Assembly (NCBI GenBank): GCA_903831825.1
Contig: CAIKZE010000268.1
Location: forward strand, 1 to 39,584
Length of the DNA stretch: 39,584 nt
Origin: an uncultured Lentisphaeria bacterium
GTDB lineage: Bacteria > Verrucomicrobiota > Lentisphaeria > Victivallales > Victivallaceae
Reading direction: 5' to 3'
The position numbers were made by a program, and so were the translations under genes. Positions 1 through 8,225 of this stretch are shown here, piece by piece; the first letter of the stretch is position 1, and every line of letters starts with the position of its first letter. The notes below the pieces were generated by a model. The model was not told the origin of the DNA. It made no database searches and saw nothing but the letters and a program-made list of their open reading frames with translations.

Positions 1-5
1 ATGGC

Positions 6-25
6 GGACGGATTAAAATCCGTCC
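6..25. repeat. Perfect 8-bp inverted repeat
   Basis: The arms GGACGGAT (6-13) and ATCCGTCC (18-25) are exact reverse complements around a TAAA loop. Short palindromes of this kind followed by CCTACAACATG are often dispersed repeats. Only one copy is visible here, so membership of a family is inference. Confidence 0.55.
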
Positions 26-268
26 CTACAACATGATTCGAGCCTACGGCTCTCAATGGCGGCATCTAAAAAGTGTCAACTACTTTTTGAAACATGCCGA
101 AATATGCGATTAAAAATATCCTGTGCTTTTTCGTTTATTGAGCCTGATTTTATGCTTTCAGGCGGGTATAGTTGACAAAATTACTATATATGTAGGAACT
201 ATTGATAAATTGAAAATTGAAAATTATAAAACGGGGAAAGCAAAAGATTGGAGCAAAATGCATTGTGC

Positions 269-617
269 TCAACGACTGTCCAAAGTCTCGGAGTGGTTTT
301 TGAAAACTGAAAAACAATACGTTCAACGACTATCCAAAGTCTCGGAGTGGGAAGAAGCGAGAAAAGTGAAAAGCAAGAAAAGCGAGAAAAGTGAAAAACT
401 GGCATCAGAAAATATTTCAGATTATGAAAAACATTATGCTCAATGGCTATCCAAAGACTCGGAGTGGTTTGTAAAACAAACAATTAGAAAGATGTATTCT
501 CTGTGCCTCTGTGTCTGTGGTTAAAAATGATCAAGCTCAATGACTATCCAGAGACTCGGAGTAGTTTTGAAAACTGAAAAACAATACGTTCAACGACTGT
601 CCAAAGTCTCGGAGTGG
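269..617. repeat. Five direct copies of a 28-bp core with duplicated flanks
   Basis: Copies of a 28-bp core (beginning TCAACGACT, ending CTCGGAGTGG) lie at 269-296, 323-350, 440-467, 537-564 and 590-617. Copies 1 and 5 are identical; the others differ at one to five positions. A linker of about 34 bp that reads into the next core is shared by 298-331 and 565-598, and a 45-bp block is identical at 461-505 and 611-655. Spacing between cores is irregular (26, 89, 69 and 25 bp), so this is a nested, partly duplicated repeat cluster and not a CRISPR array. Confidence 0.9.
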
Positions 618-678
618 TTTGTAAAACAAACAATTAGAAAGATGTATTCTCTGTGTCTCTGTGCCTCCGTGGTTAAAA
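461..678. repeat. Duplicated block ending in ACACAGAG-type tail
   Basis: 461-505 and 611-655 are identical for 45 bp. Each continues into a degenerate tail of CTCTGTG/CCTCTGTG units ending in GTGGTTAAAA (to about 526 and 678). The same tail in reverse orientation is at 35794-35826, and an invaded version is at 31400-31472. The window therefore holds at least four members of one dispersed family. Confidence 0.8.
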
Positions 679-861
679 CTGATTCTGTCCAAAATAAGGG
701 GGACTGGTGTCCGGAATGCTGAAACCCCATAAGACCCATAAAGCCGCGCAGTATACAGAGTCGTTATCAAAAATACATTGTCCTGTTTTGCGCCGTTTTG
801 CCATATATTGTCTTTATTAAAAAAAACCGTTAAAAAGCGTGATTTTATTATACTTTTTGTT

Positions 862-890
862 TTGATTATCGCGTCAATGCGTGGTAGAGT
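862..890 (+). promoter_or_regulatory. Candidate sigma-70 promoter of the helicase gene
   Basis: TTGATT (862-867) and TAGAGT (885-890) are separated by 17 bp, about 40 bp before the start codon at 932. Each hexamer has two mismatches to consensus, so this is plausible but unproven. Confidence 0.4.
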
Positions 891-931
891 AAATATTTGC
901 GATTTGAATTTAAACGCCGGTTGGGGTAATA

Positions 932-3900
932 ATGGTTCAAAATTTTGAGACAAAATTAATCGAAGTATCCAGCGAAGAGACACTTAAAGAAGCGAAACAA
1001 CTGCTAAAAGGCTCAAAACTGGTTTGTGCATATAGAGAAGAAAACGGCCTGCTGAATGCGGTATTCCAGGACAAAACCCGTTATGAATACGCCGAGATAA
1101 CGACCGGCGCAGTCAGCAGCGGGAAATGTTCCTGCGGTCAATGCGGAGAAAAGCTTTGCGCGCATGCGGTGGCCGGGATTATGTATCTGGGCCGTTTCAG
1201 CGGCGGCAGCGCGCCTGAAGGCAAGAAGGAACCGGATAATCCGGCGCGTTATGCCGGCCTGAAATATGAGAGCTTTATCGAACTGGTGCAGAAAGCCGCC
1301 GATGAGCAGCATGCGGAACTGCATATCCAGGCGGAATCGGCCTTTCCGCATGTTCCCAGCAAGTGGGAAAACGCGGTGCTGTCAGTAAAGATGAGCGTTG
1401 ATACGAAAGAATATATCGGTAACGTCAACAATATCCGTCAGTTGCATTTCGGCAAGAGCCTGGCGGCCTCGCTTAAACTTAATTACTTTTCGTTGCATGA
1501 CCGGCAGATCATCCGTTTTCTGGCGGTAAACGCCGAAGCTGAAAGTTCCAAGCTGCTGCTGGATTCAGAGCAAACATCCGAATTTTTCCACTGCCTGATT
1601 GATTATCCCAGATTTTATAAAGACGGCAACCGAGTGATCATTCACCGGGAAAATGCCGAGCCGGTGATGCTCTGCACCAATACCGGACTGGAATTTGTGC
1701 TGTCCCCGGCGGTAGTCATCAATGGTTCGGTATTGCCGCTGGTCGGCGCCAAAGTCATTACCGGCCGCAGCGGCTGCTGGGTGGGCATGGAAGGCGAATA
1801 CTGGTGGGTCCCCGGCACCGTGGAAGTCTCCTGGCTCAGAAATTTTCTGAGGAACAATGAACAGCGGATCAGCACCAAAGACACCCGTGCCATTGAAGAG
1901 ATCAAAGACAAACTGCCGCTGCATATTATTGAGACCATGCCCGGCGAGGTGCAAGTCAAAAAATGCGCGTTATGCCTCGACGGCGGTTTCAACGCGGAAA
2001 AAGCTTTACGGCTTAACCTGAAGTTCAATTATGACGGCGAACTGTTCAGTGACGATCAGGGACGCACCCAGCGCTCCGGAGGAAAATTCTGGAAGCGGGA
2101 CGAGAAATATGAAAAATCCGTTTCCGAAGAACTTATCCGCTTCGGTTTTGTCCGCGGACAGGAACCCGGAGAATATATATTGTCCGACATTGAAGCTGCC
2201 GGAGTTTTTCTGGACCGGATAATCCCGCAGTGGATGGAACAGAAACGGGAATTGTATCTATGTTCGGGAATCGCCGTGCTGTGCGGCGGCGGACGCGGCG
2301 TTCCGGTTATGACTTTCAAATGCGAGGCGATGGAGCCGAATGCCGATATTTTCCCGCTGCATTACATCCTGGGCAGCGGAACAGTTCAGCTTCACTGGAA
2401 TCAGGTGGTGAAACTGGTAAGGGCCAATCACCATTATCATCTGGCCGGTCCGCGTGATCTGTTTAAAATCAATGTCGAACTCGGCGAGTTCCTTGACGCC
2501 GCCGCGAATATCGTTCATCATGTTGACGAAAGCGCGTTCAAACTGTCGGTTCAGCGCTGTTCGATTCATTACTGGCTTTACATCAGCCGCAAAATTCCAG
2601 GCGCGACGCCGGCGGTTTTCTATTCGCAGGATTTCTTCGCCCGGAACCAAGCCGGAATTGCCGGCGGTTATGCACAATTGCCGACCGTTGCGAATAAGTT
2701 CAAAGGCACATTGCGCGGATATCAGGAGGAAGGCATCGAATGGATGCGCCAGCTTACCGACAGCGGCTTTAACGTGATTCTGGCGGACGAGATGGGACTG
2801 GGAAAGACCATTCAGGCATTGGCGCTGCTGGCGTCCAGGCTGAATGAAGACTCCGACCCGACGCTGATCATCTGCCCCGCCAGCCTGGTGGAAAACTGGA
2901 AGCGCGAAAGCGAAAAATTTGTGCCGTCATTCAAAGTTGCCGGTCTGTCCGGGGCGGGACGCCAGGAAATATGGGATAAGGTCAACGATTACGATCTGAT
3001 CATTATTTCCTACGCCACTGCCCGCCGCGACGCCGAAATCATGCAGGATTTAAAATTCAGCTACCTGATTCTGGATGAAGCGCAGCATATCAAGAATCCT
3101 TCAACGGTCAATGCTAAAAATTGCAAGGCGATCAAAGCCGCCCACCGGCTGGTGTTGACGGGTACTCCGCTGGAAAATTCGCCGGACGATTTATGGAGCA
3201 TCTTTGACTATCTGCACCCCGGACTGCTGGGGTCTTTCACCAGTTTCAAGCGTTATTACAACGGGATCAATAACAACAGAAGTTTGCAGGACGACCTTGC
3301 CGCCCGCGTGTCGCCGTTCATAAAGCGCCGCACCAAAGATATTGTCTGCAAGGAACTGCCGCCGAAAATTGAACAGGTTCTTTTCTGCGAAATGGACAAC
3401 GAACAGCGGAATCTCTATGATTCTATTCTGGAGTTCGGCCGCAGTCAATGCGACGAGTTGGTCAAGAGCGGCAGGAAAACCTCCAATTTTGAGATTCTCA
3501 CCACCCTGCTCCGGCTGCGTCAGGTCTGCTGCCATCCGGAACTGCTGCCGGACCTGCATAATAAAAACCTCTATTCGGCAAAACTGGAACTGATGAAAGA
3601 ACTGGTGCTGCAAAATATAGACAGCGGACATAAAATGCTGCTGTTCAGTCAGTTTACTTCGCTGCTGGCTTTAATCAGGCCGTGGCTTGAAGAACAGGGC
3701 ATCAATTACGAGTATCTTGACGGCGCGACCAAAAACCGTCAGCAGCATGTGGATAATTTCAACGAAAGCAGCAATATCACGGTTTTCCTGCTGAGCCTCA
3801 AGGCCGGCGGCACCGGCTTGAACTTGACTTCCGCCGACACGGTGATCATTTATGACCCGTGGTGGAATCCGGCGGTGGAACTTCAAGCGGCTGACCGTAC

Positions 3901-4081
3901 CCATCGTATCGGCCAGACCCGTCCGGTCAGCAGCATCAAGCTGGTGGTCAAAGACTCCATTGAAGAAAAAATTCTGGCGCTTCAGGGCAAGAAGCAGGAG
4001 ATTTTTGACAATCTGATTGAAAATCCGGCTTCTTTCAGCGATAAATTGAGCGTCGAAGAATTGAGGTTCCTGTTCCAGTAA
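932..4081 (+). CDS. SWIM zinc-finger SNF2-family DNA helicase/translocase
   Basis: A 1049-residue SNF2/Rad54-type ATPase, expected to translocate on double-stranded DNA and remodel protein-DNA or polymerase-DNA complexes in the cytoplasm. Near the N-terminus Cys66-x-Cys68 and Cys76-x-His78 form a SWIM zinc finger. A long middle region (about 90-590) matches the variable pre-helicase part of bacterial SNF2 proteins. The ATPase follows: motif I DEMGLGKT (619-626), motif II DEAQ (715-718), a TGTPLEN motif III, and motif VI around THRIGQ (990-995). All helicase motifs I can check are intact and the length is normal. The ATG at 932 has GGGG shortly upstream. It is the first gene of a + strand block, with no obvious functional partner downstream; bacterial relatives (HepA/RapA-like) act in transcription recycling or DNA repair, but the exact role here is unknown. 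Confidence 0.93.
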   Translation: MVQNFETKLIEVSSEETLKEAKQLLKGSKLVCAYREENGLLNAVFQDKTRYEYAEITTGAVSSGKCSCGQCGEKLCAHAVAGIMYLGRFSGGSAPEGKKEPDNPARYAGLKYESFIELVQKAADEQHAELHIQAESAFPHVPSKWENAVLSVKMSVDTKEYIGNVNNIRQLHFGKSLAASLKLNYFSLHDRQIIRFLAVNAEAESSKLLLDSEQTSEFFHCLIDYPRFYKDGNRVIIHRENAEPVMLCTNTGLEFVLSPAVVINGSVLPLVGAKVITGRSGCWVGMEGEYWWVPGTVEVSWLRNFLRNNEQRISTKDTRAIEEIKDKLPLHIIETMPGEVQVKKCALCLDGGFNAEKALRLNLKFNYDGELFSDDQGRTQRSGGKFWKRDEKYEKSVSEELIRFGFVRGQEPGEYILSDIEAAGVFLDRIIPQWMEQKRELYLCSGIAVLCGGGRGVPVMTFKCEAMEPNADIFPLHYILGSGTVQLHWNQVVKLVRANHHYHLAGPRDLFKINVELGEFLDAAANIVHHVDESAFKLSVQRCSIHYWLYISRKIPGATPAVFYSQDFFARNQAGIAGGYAQLPTVANKFKGTLRGYQEEGIEWMRQLTDSGFNVILADEMGLGKTIQALALLASRLNEDSDPTLIICPASLVENWKRESEKFVPSFKVAGLSGAGRQEIWDKVNDYDLIIISYATARRDAEIMQDLKFSYLILDEAQHIKNPSTVNAKNCKAIKAAHRLVLTGTPLENSPDDLWSIFDYLHPGLLGSFTSFKRYYNGINNNRSLQDDLAARVSPFIKRRTKDIVCKELPPKIEQVLFCEMDNEQRNLYDSILEFGRSQCDELVKSGRKTSNFEILTTLLRLRQVCCHPELLPDLHNKNLYSAKLELMKELVLQNIDSGHKMLLFSQFTSLLALIRPWLEEQGINYEYLDGATKNRQQHVDNFNESSNITVFLLSLKAGGTGLNLTSADTVIIYDPWWNPAVELQAADRTHRIGQTRPVSSIKLVVKDSIEEKILALQGKKQEIFDNLIENPASFSDKLSVEELRFLFQ

Positions 4082-4157
4082 CAAGATAATGAATCATGGC
4101 AAAGTGATTGAGCATAAAGGTTGAGACTTGAGATTTCAGCCTTTTTGCAGTATCTTA

Positions 4158-4188
4158 TTGTAGTGGATAATTTTATCAGTATTATAAT
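4158..4188 (+). promoter_or_regulatory. Candidate promoter before the FmdB-like gene
   Basis: A perfect TATAAT (4183-4188), overlapping TATTAT (4180-4185), lies about 30 bp before the ATG at 4217. The best -35 is TTGTAG at 4158-4163, which is 16 bp from TATTAT. The 135-bp gap after the helicase stop supports a separate transcript. Confidence 0.4.
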
Positions 4189-4216
4189 TTGGCGTTTTAA
4201 GTTTTGGGGTGCATTG

Positions 4217-4498
4217 ATGCCTACGTATGATTATGAATGTAAAGCTTGCGGAAACAAGCTTGAGATTTTTCAGAAAATGAACGACAAGCCGTTTAAGACT
4301 TGTCCCGCCTGCAATCAGGAAACGCTTAAGCGCCTGATCGGCTCCGGCGCCGGAATAATTTTTAAAGGAAAAGGTTTTTATTGCACCGATTACCGTTCCG
4401 ACAGTTATAAGAAAAGTTCAGAAAATGATAAGCCAGGCGGCAAGACTCACGAGAAGAAAGAACCCGAAAAAAGTCCAGCCCATAAAAAGACCGAATAA
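4217..4498 (+). CDS. FmdB-family zinc-ribbon protein
   Basis: A 93-residue protein starting MPTYDYEC with Cys8-x2-Cys11 and Cys29-x2-Cys32, which is the signature of the FmdB putative regulatory/zinc-ribbon family (small cytoplasmic proteins often near one-carbon or translation genes, function unresolved). The FKGKGFY segment after the ribbon is also family-typical. The C-terminal 35 residues are lysine- and glutamate-rich and probably disordered. An upstream in-frame ATG at 4121 would add 32 hydrophobic residues that no family member has; the ATG at 4217 fits the family start and has GGGG 8-11 bases before it. It is followed after 17 bp by a second zinc-ribbon gene, suggesting co-transcription. 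Confidence 0.9.
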   Translation: MPTYDYECKACGNKLEIFQKMNDKPFKTCPACNQETLKRLIGSGAGIIFKGKGFYCTDYRSDSYKKSSENDKPGGKTHEKKEPEKSPAHKKTE

Positions 4499-4515
4499 AA
4501 TATGAGGTGTCCATT

Positions 4516-5550
4516 ATGATGATGGTGGTATGTCAAAAATGCAGATGTTCTAATCAGTTTGGAACGCTTTTCTGCCGCAATTGCGGCGAGAAGTTAAAGA
4601 TTGTTGATCAAAATCATCCGGATTTCAGTACCGGCAAAGCCATCAAAAAAATCTTTGTCAGAATTATTAATCTGGCCATCATTTTAAGTTTGATCGGTTT
4701 GGTTGGAGCTTTGTTTATCCCGTTTGGACTGCCGGTTGAAAAAGAAGTGACTGCCGAGGATATCAAGAAATCCAAAGAAGATTGTGAAGCCATTGACAGC
4801 GCCTTGAGAACCGGCAAAGGTTCAATCGTCTTCACGTTCACCCCGGAAAGAGCTTCCTGGGGAATAAATTATATGCTGGACGAAAAGCGTCCGATGCCGC
4901 CAGTGCCGACGGCGGCAGCCGCACCGGGCGCTGCGAGACAGTCAGTATCGGCTTCGCCCGGAATAACCCCCAGCGCCCCAATGCAATCCCGCAGCAGCGG
5001 CCCAATGAAACTCAGTTCAGGAAGCGGATTTTCCAGCGGCGGCCGCGCGACAACATTGTCGGCGATAACTCCTCCGCCAGCGGCCCCTCCGCCGCCGCAA
5101 GCCAGTCAACCAGAGGCGGTGCAGGCGGTAGAAGCCACGCCTGAAGCCGGAGTTTGGAAAGGGCATACCAATCCCGGCAACGTAAAATCAGGAACTCCGG
5201 TTATCAAACAGGAACCGATATTCACGTCTAAATATGCGGTCGATATTAACAAAGACCGTGACGCCTGTGTGATTCTTTCCGGTAAAATGTTGTACTATAT
5301 CCCCTACCGCCTGGAACTCATCGGCGAACTGAAAGATTCCGAGCCGGATAAAAACGGCGATACCAAGCCTGAATTCGAACTTAAAGCAGTCAAGTTCGGA
5401 CATGTTACCCTGCCGTCTTTTCTCAAGAACCAGGGGCTTGAGCTGTTTAAGCTGATGACTTCGGATAAGAAACTCAAGGCGTATGCCGGACGGATTAAAT
5501 CTATTAAAGTGGAAGCGGAGGATGCAATTCAGATTACTGTCAACCGATAG
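4516..5550 (+). CDS. Membrane-anchored zinc-ribbon protein of unknown function
   Basis: I do not recognise a named family for the whole protein. From the ATG at 4516 (GAGG about 8 bases upstream; a GTG at 4507 is less well placed) it has 344 residues. Residues 6-23 form a CxxC-x10-CxxC zinc ribbon that should lie in the cytoplasm. About 47-70 is one transmembrane helix. A proline/alanine/serine-rich linker (about 118-215) leads to a conserved-looking globular C-terminal domain (about 230-344) that would be periplasmic or extracellular. This cytoplasmic ribbon, single helix, linker, outer domain layout resembles other zinc-ribbon membrane sensors or scaffold proteins. It is 21 bp upstream of the oleA-like gene and probably in the same operon, but a link in function is not shown. 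Confidence 0.7.
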   Translation: MMMVVCQKCRCSNQFGTLFCRNCGEKLKIVDQNHPDFSTGKAIKKIFVRIINLAIILSLIGLVGALFIPFGLPVEKEVTAEDIKKSKEDCEAIDSALRTGKGSIVFTFTPERASWGINYMLDEKRPMPPVPTAAAAPGAARQSVSASPGITPSAPMQSRSSGPMKLSSGSGFSSGGRATTLSAITPPPAAPPPPQASQPEAVQAVEATPEAGVWKGHTNPGNVKSGTPVIKQEPIFTSKYAVDINKDRDACVILSGKMLYYIPYRLELIGELKDSEPDKNGDTKPEFELKAVKFGHVTLPSFLKNQGLELFKLMTSDKKLKAYAGRIKSIKVEAEDAIQITVNR

Positions 5551-5571
5551 TTTTTCTTTCAGCGATAAATT

Positions 5572-6618
5572 ATGCTATATAAAAATGTAAATATTGAATG
5601 TATTTCCTACGAATTGCCGCCGGAAGCAGTAACTTCTGAAGAAATTGAACAACAGCTTGCCCCCGTATATGAACGGCTGAAACTGCCGCCCGGCCGTCTG
5701 GAATTGATGACCGGAATCCGGGAACGCCGACTCTGGAAGCCAGGAACCATGCCCAGCGCCGCCGCCGCCATGGCCGGCGCAAATGCGCTGGCCAGTTCCA
5801 AAATCTCAAAAAGCGATATCGGCTGTCTGATTAACTGTTCCGTCTGCCGCGATTTCCTCGAACCGGCTACCGCCACCGTGGTTCATCACAAACTGGGGTT
5901 CCCGGAAACCGCTATTGCATTTGATATTTCCAATGCGTGCCTGGGAATACTCACCGGAATGGCGCTGGTCGCCGGCATGATTGAAGCCGGTCAGATCAAG
6001 GCCGGAATGCTGGTCGCCGGCGAAAATAGCCGGCCGCTGCTGGAAACGACGATCAGAACGATTCTCGGAGACAATACTATCACCCGGCAATCCATTAAAC
6101 CGTTTTTCGCCTCACTGACAATCGGGTCCGGAGCCGTCGCGGTAATTTTATGCCGCCGGGAGCTAAGTTCACATGATCACCGGCTGGTTGGAGCAACTTC
6201 GCTTTCCGTTACCGAGTATAATGATCTTTGCCGGGGAAATGCCGACAAAGGCATGGGCGATAATCATGATACGCTGATGAATACTGATTCCGAAAAACTG
6301 ATGCACTGCGGCGTTGCCGCCGCTGCTGAAACCTGGAATCTGTTTCTTAAGGAAACAGGTTTAATGAGGAATGACTTTGCATGTTTCTGTACTCATCAGG
6401 TGGGCTCTGCGCATCGGAAGCTGCTGTATGAAAAATTGCAGATTGATATCGGACGCGATTATCCCACACTTGACCGGTTCGGCAATACCGGCTCGGTTTC
6501 CTGTCCGCTGACCGCGGCGCTGGCAATAGAAAACGGCATCGTGGCCAACGGCTCGACGATGGCGCTGATGGGTATCGGAAGCGGCATCAACTGCGCGATG
6601 CTGGGCATCAAATGGTAA
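5572..6618 (+). CDS. oleA: OleA-like 3-oxoacyl-ACP synthase III (thiolase fold)
   Basis: A 348-residue KAS III/FabH-superfamily enzyme. OleA joins two fatty acyl-CoAs head to head to give a beta-keto acid, the first step of long-chain olefin or beta-lactone formation. The catalytic triad is visible: Cys123 in FDISNACLG, His275 in THQVG and Asn305 in GNTGS. The segment RDFLEPATATVVHHKLG (93-109) just before it contains a Glu (97) that matches the extra OleA glutamate expected in that loop, and the FDISNACLG/GENSR blocks are more like OleA than FabH. The gene next to it is an OleB-like hydrolase, which strongly supports the OleA reading over plain FabH. No good ribosome binding site is visible. 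No oleC or oleD lies in the window. Confidence 0.82.
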   Translation: MLYKNVNIECISYELPPEAVTSEEIEQQLAPVYERLKLPPGRLELMTGIRERRLWKPGTMPSAAAAMAGANALASSKISKSDIGCLINCSVCRDFLEPATATVVHHKLGFPETAIAFDISNACLGILTGMALVAGMIEAGQIKAGMLVAGENSRPLLETTIRTILGDNTITRQSIKPFFASLTIGSGAVAVILCRRELSSHDHRLVGATSLSVTEYNDLCRGNADKGMGDNHDTLMNTDSEKLMHCGVAAAAETWNLFLKETGLMRNDFACFCTHQVGSAHRKLLYEKLQIDIGRDYPTLDRFGNTGSVSCPLTAALAIENGIVANGSTMALMGIGSGINCAMLGIKW

Positions 6619-6663
6619 GCCATAATCGCTTGAAGATTCAAAGAGTAAAAAAGGAAATTTGAC

Positions 6664-7533
6664 GTGGTAAATATTTCAGAAATAAAAGACCTGTACCCTT
6701 TTGCATCACACTTCTTCAAGATCAAAGATTATAATTATCATTATGTTGATGAAGGCAAAGGCAACCAGCCGATTGTGATGGTTCACGGCAATCCAACCTG
6801 GTCTTTCTACTACAGGAATCTGATTAAAGAGTTCAGCAAAACCCATCGCGTAATTGCGCCTGACCATCTCGGATGCGGCCTTTCCGACAAACCGCAAAAT
6901 TTTCCGTACCGGCTGGAAACGCATATCGACAATCTGGAAAGTCTCCTGCTGTCGTTAGACCTGGACAATATTACGCTGGTGGTTCATGACTGGGGCGGCG
7001 CTATCGGCATGGGATTTGCCGTGCGTCACCCGCAGAAGATATCCAGGCTGATAATCTTGAATTCCGGAGCCTTTTCCATGGACTGGATTCCCTTGCGTAT
7101 TGCCATTTGCCGGATACCGTGGCTGGATGACAAACTCGTTCGAAATGCCAACCTTTTCGTGAGGGCGGCGATGCATATGACCACCGTAAAAGCATTGCCG
7201 GCCAAAGTAAAAAAAGGCTATATGCTGCCTTACCAGACTTATAATGACCGGATTGCAGTATTGCGGTTTGTACAGGATATTCCGCTGGCCCCGGAACATG
7301 TTTCCTATGAAGTCTTACTGGAAATAGAACATGGTCTCTGGATGTTCCGGGAAATTCCTGTAGGAATTGTATGGGGCATGCAGGACTGGTGCTTCTCTTC
7401 ACGCTTTCTGGAACGCTGGAAATTATATTACCCTCAAGCTCAGACCCTGGAGTTGGCGGATGCCGCGCATCTGGTATTGGAAGACGCTCCGGAAGAGGCG
7501 GTTAACTTCATTCATCGCATTCTCCACGAGTAA
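6664..7533 (+). CDS. oleB: OleB-like alpha/beta hydrolase (haloalkane dehalogenase family)
   Basis: A 289-residue alpha/beta hydrolase. OleB removes CO2 from the beta-lactone made by OleC to leave a cis-olefin. The oxyanion motif HGNP is at 41-44, the nucleophile is Asp109 in VVHDWGG, the acid is probably Asp241 (GMQDW) and the base His269 (DAAHLV). An Asp nucleophile places it with haloalkane dehalogenases and OleB, not with Ser hydrolases. The GTG start at 6664 has AAGGA 8 bases upstream. The gene lies 45 bp after oleA on the same strand. It could be an independent dehalogenase-like enzyme, but the neighbour makes OleB the better call. Confidence 0.82.
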   Translation: MVNISEIKDLYPFASHFFKIKDYNYHYVDEGKGNQPIVMVHGNPTWSFYYRNLIKEFSKTHRVIAPDHLGCGLSDKPQNFPYRLETHIDNLESLLLSLDLDNITLVVHDWGGAIGMGFAVRHPQKISRLIILNSGAFSMDWIPLRIAICRIPWLDDKLVRNANLFVRAAMHMTTVKALPAKVKKGYMLPYQTYNDRIAVLRFVQDIPLAPEHVSYEVLLEIEHGLWMFREIPVGIVWGMQDWCFSSRFLERWKLYYPQAQTLELADAAHLVLEDAPEEAVNFIHRILHE

Positions 7534-7600
7534 TATATTCTGATTATTTTAACCCCCTGCCCTATTTTCATAATAATATAAACCATTAACCAGTCCACAC

Positions 7601-7629
7601 TTGTTTTTTTACCTTTTTTATGCTATACT
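7601..7629 (+). promoter_or_regulatory. Candidate promoter of the pseudopilin gene
   Basis: TTGTTT (7601-7606), a 17-bp spacer and TATACT (7624-7629) preceded by TGC (extended -10) lie about 30 bp before the ATG at 7660. The 126-bp gap after oleB supports an independent transcript. Confidence 0.55.
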
Positions 7630-7659
7630 ATTAAGGTATTTGAATAAAGGGGAATATAT

Positions 7660-8217
7660 ATGTCTAAAAGAATTCGTTTTACGCTCATAGAACTCCTGGT
7701 TGTGATCGCTATCATCGCGATTCTTGCGGGAATATTGCTGCCTGCACTAGGCACGGCAAGAGAAAAATCCCGCCGCATAGGTTGCATGTCGAATCTGAAA
7801 CAAATCGGGCTGGCATTGAAACAATACGCACTGGATTATGCTGATAAATTCCCGATTATAGGAGCCTGTAATGGACTGGAAGTGCTACGCCAGACCAGTT
7901 TTCTGACCAATTACAAAGTCTATACCTGTCCCACTACGGCAACTCTTCAAAATCATCCGGGCAACACTTATACCGCGCTGGACAGTACCAATACCGACTT
8001 TGCGCTGGCAGCCGGCATGATGGAAGGCTCATCCGATCAATACGGACGCGCCGACTCGGCCATTGCCTCCGACAGAACATGCAATCCGCAGCAGGTGTCT
8101 AACCATATTGCTTACGGCAACATCTTGTTTATCGACGGTCACATATCGGGATTCGCTCAAATAAACTGGTATGACTCCACAAATCGCGGCGGGTCATTTC
8201 TGCCGCCGAATCAATAA
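7660..8217 (+). CDS. Type II pseudopilin-like secreted protein
   Basis: A 185-residue protein with the class III (prepilin) signal [19 protein letters not shown] at residues 6-24: a short basic leader, cleavage expected just before Phe7, conserved Glu at mature position 5 (Glu11) and one hydrophobic helix. The residue before the cleavage site is Arg and not the usual Gly, which is common in related PVC proteins. Downstream [12 protein letters not shown] and the C-terminal GNILFIDGH motif are the marks of the small pseudopilin-like proteins that are present in very many copies in Lentisphaerae and Planctomycetes. It is likely exported through a type II secretion/pilus-like system and anchored in the membrane or surface layer. 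AAAGGGG at 7646-7652 is a good ribosome binding site. Confidence 0.9.
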   Translation: MSKRIRFTLIELLVVIAIIAILAGILLPALGTAREKSRRIGCMSNLKQIGLALKQYALDYADKFPIIGACNGLEVLRQTSFLTNYKVYTCPTTATLQNHPGNTYTALDSTNTDFALAAGMMEGSSDQYGRADSAIASDRTCNPQQVSNHIAYGNILFIDGHISGFAQINWYDSTNRGGSFLPPNQ

Positions 8218-8225
8218 TATAAAAC

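Larger units (their letters stand above)
1..931. other. Repeat-rich intergenic region without a credible gene
   Basis: No reading frame here looks like a gene: the longest ones simply translate the direct repeats listed separately (five copies of a 28-bp core, a duplicated 45-bp block, and ACACAGAG-type tails), so their proteins are internally repetitive on both strands. An 8-bp inverted repeat lies at the extreme left. The last 70 bases hold the likely promoter and ribosome binding site of the helicase gene that starts at 932. Confidence 0.75.

Noticed and set aside
123-524. 133-residue + frame and its minus-strand counterparts in the left repeat region
   Set aside because: They only translate the direct repeats, are repetitive on both strands and lack ribosome binding sites.
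269-617. Possible CRISPR array from 28-bp repeats
   Set aside because: Spacing is irregular (26, 89, 69, 25 bp), linkers are themselves repeated, the copies are imperfect and no cas gene is near.
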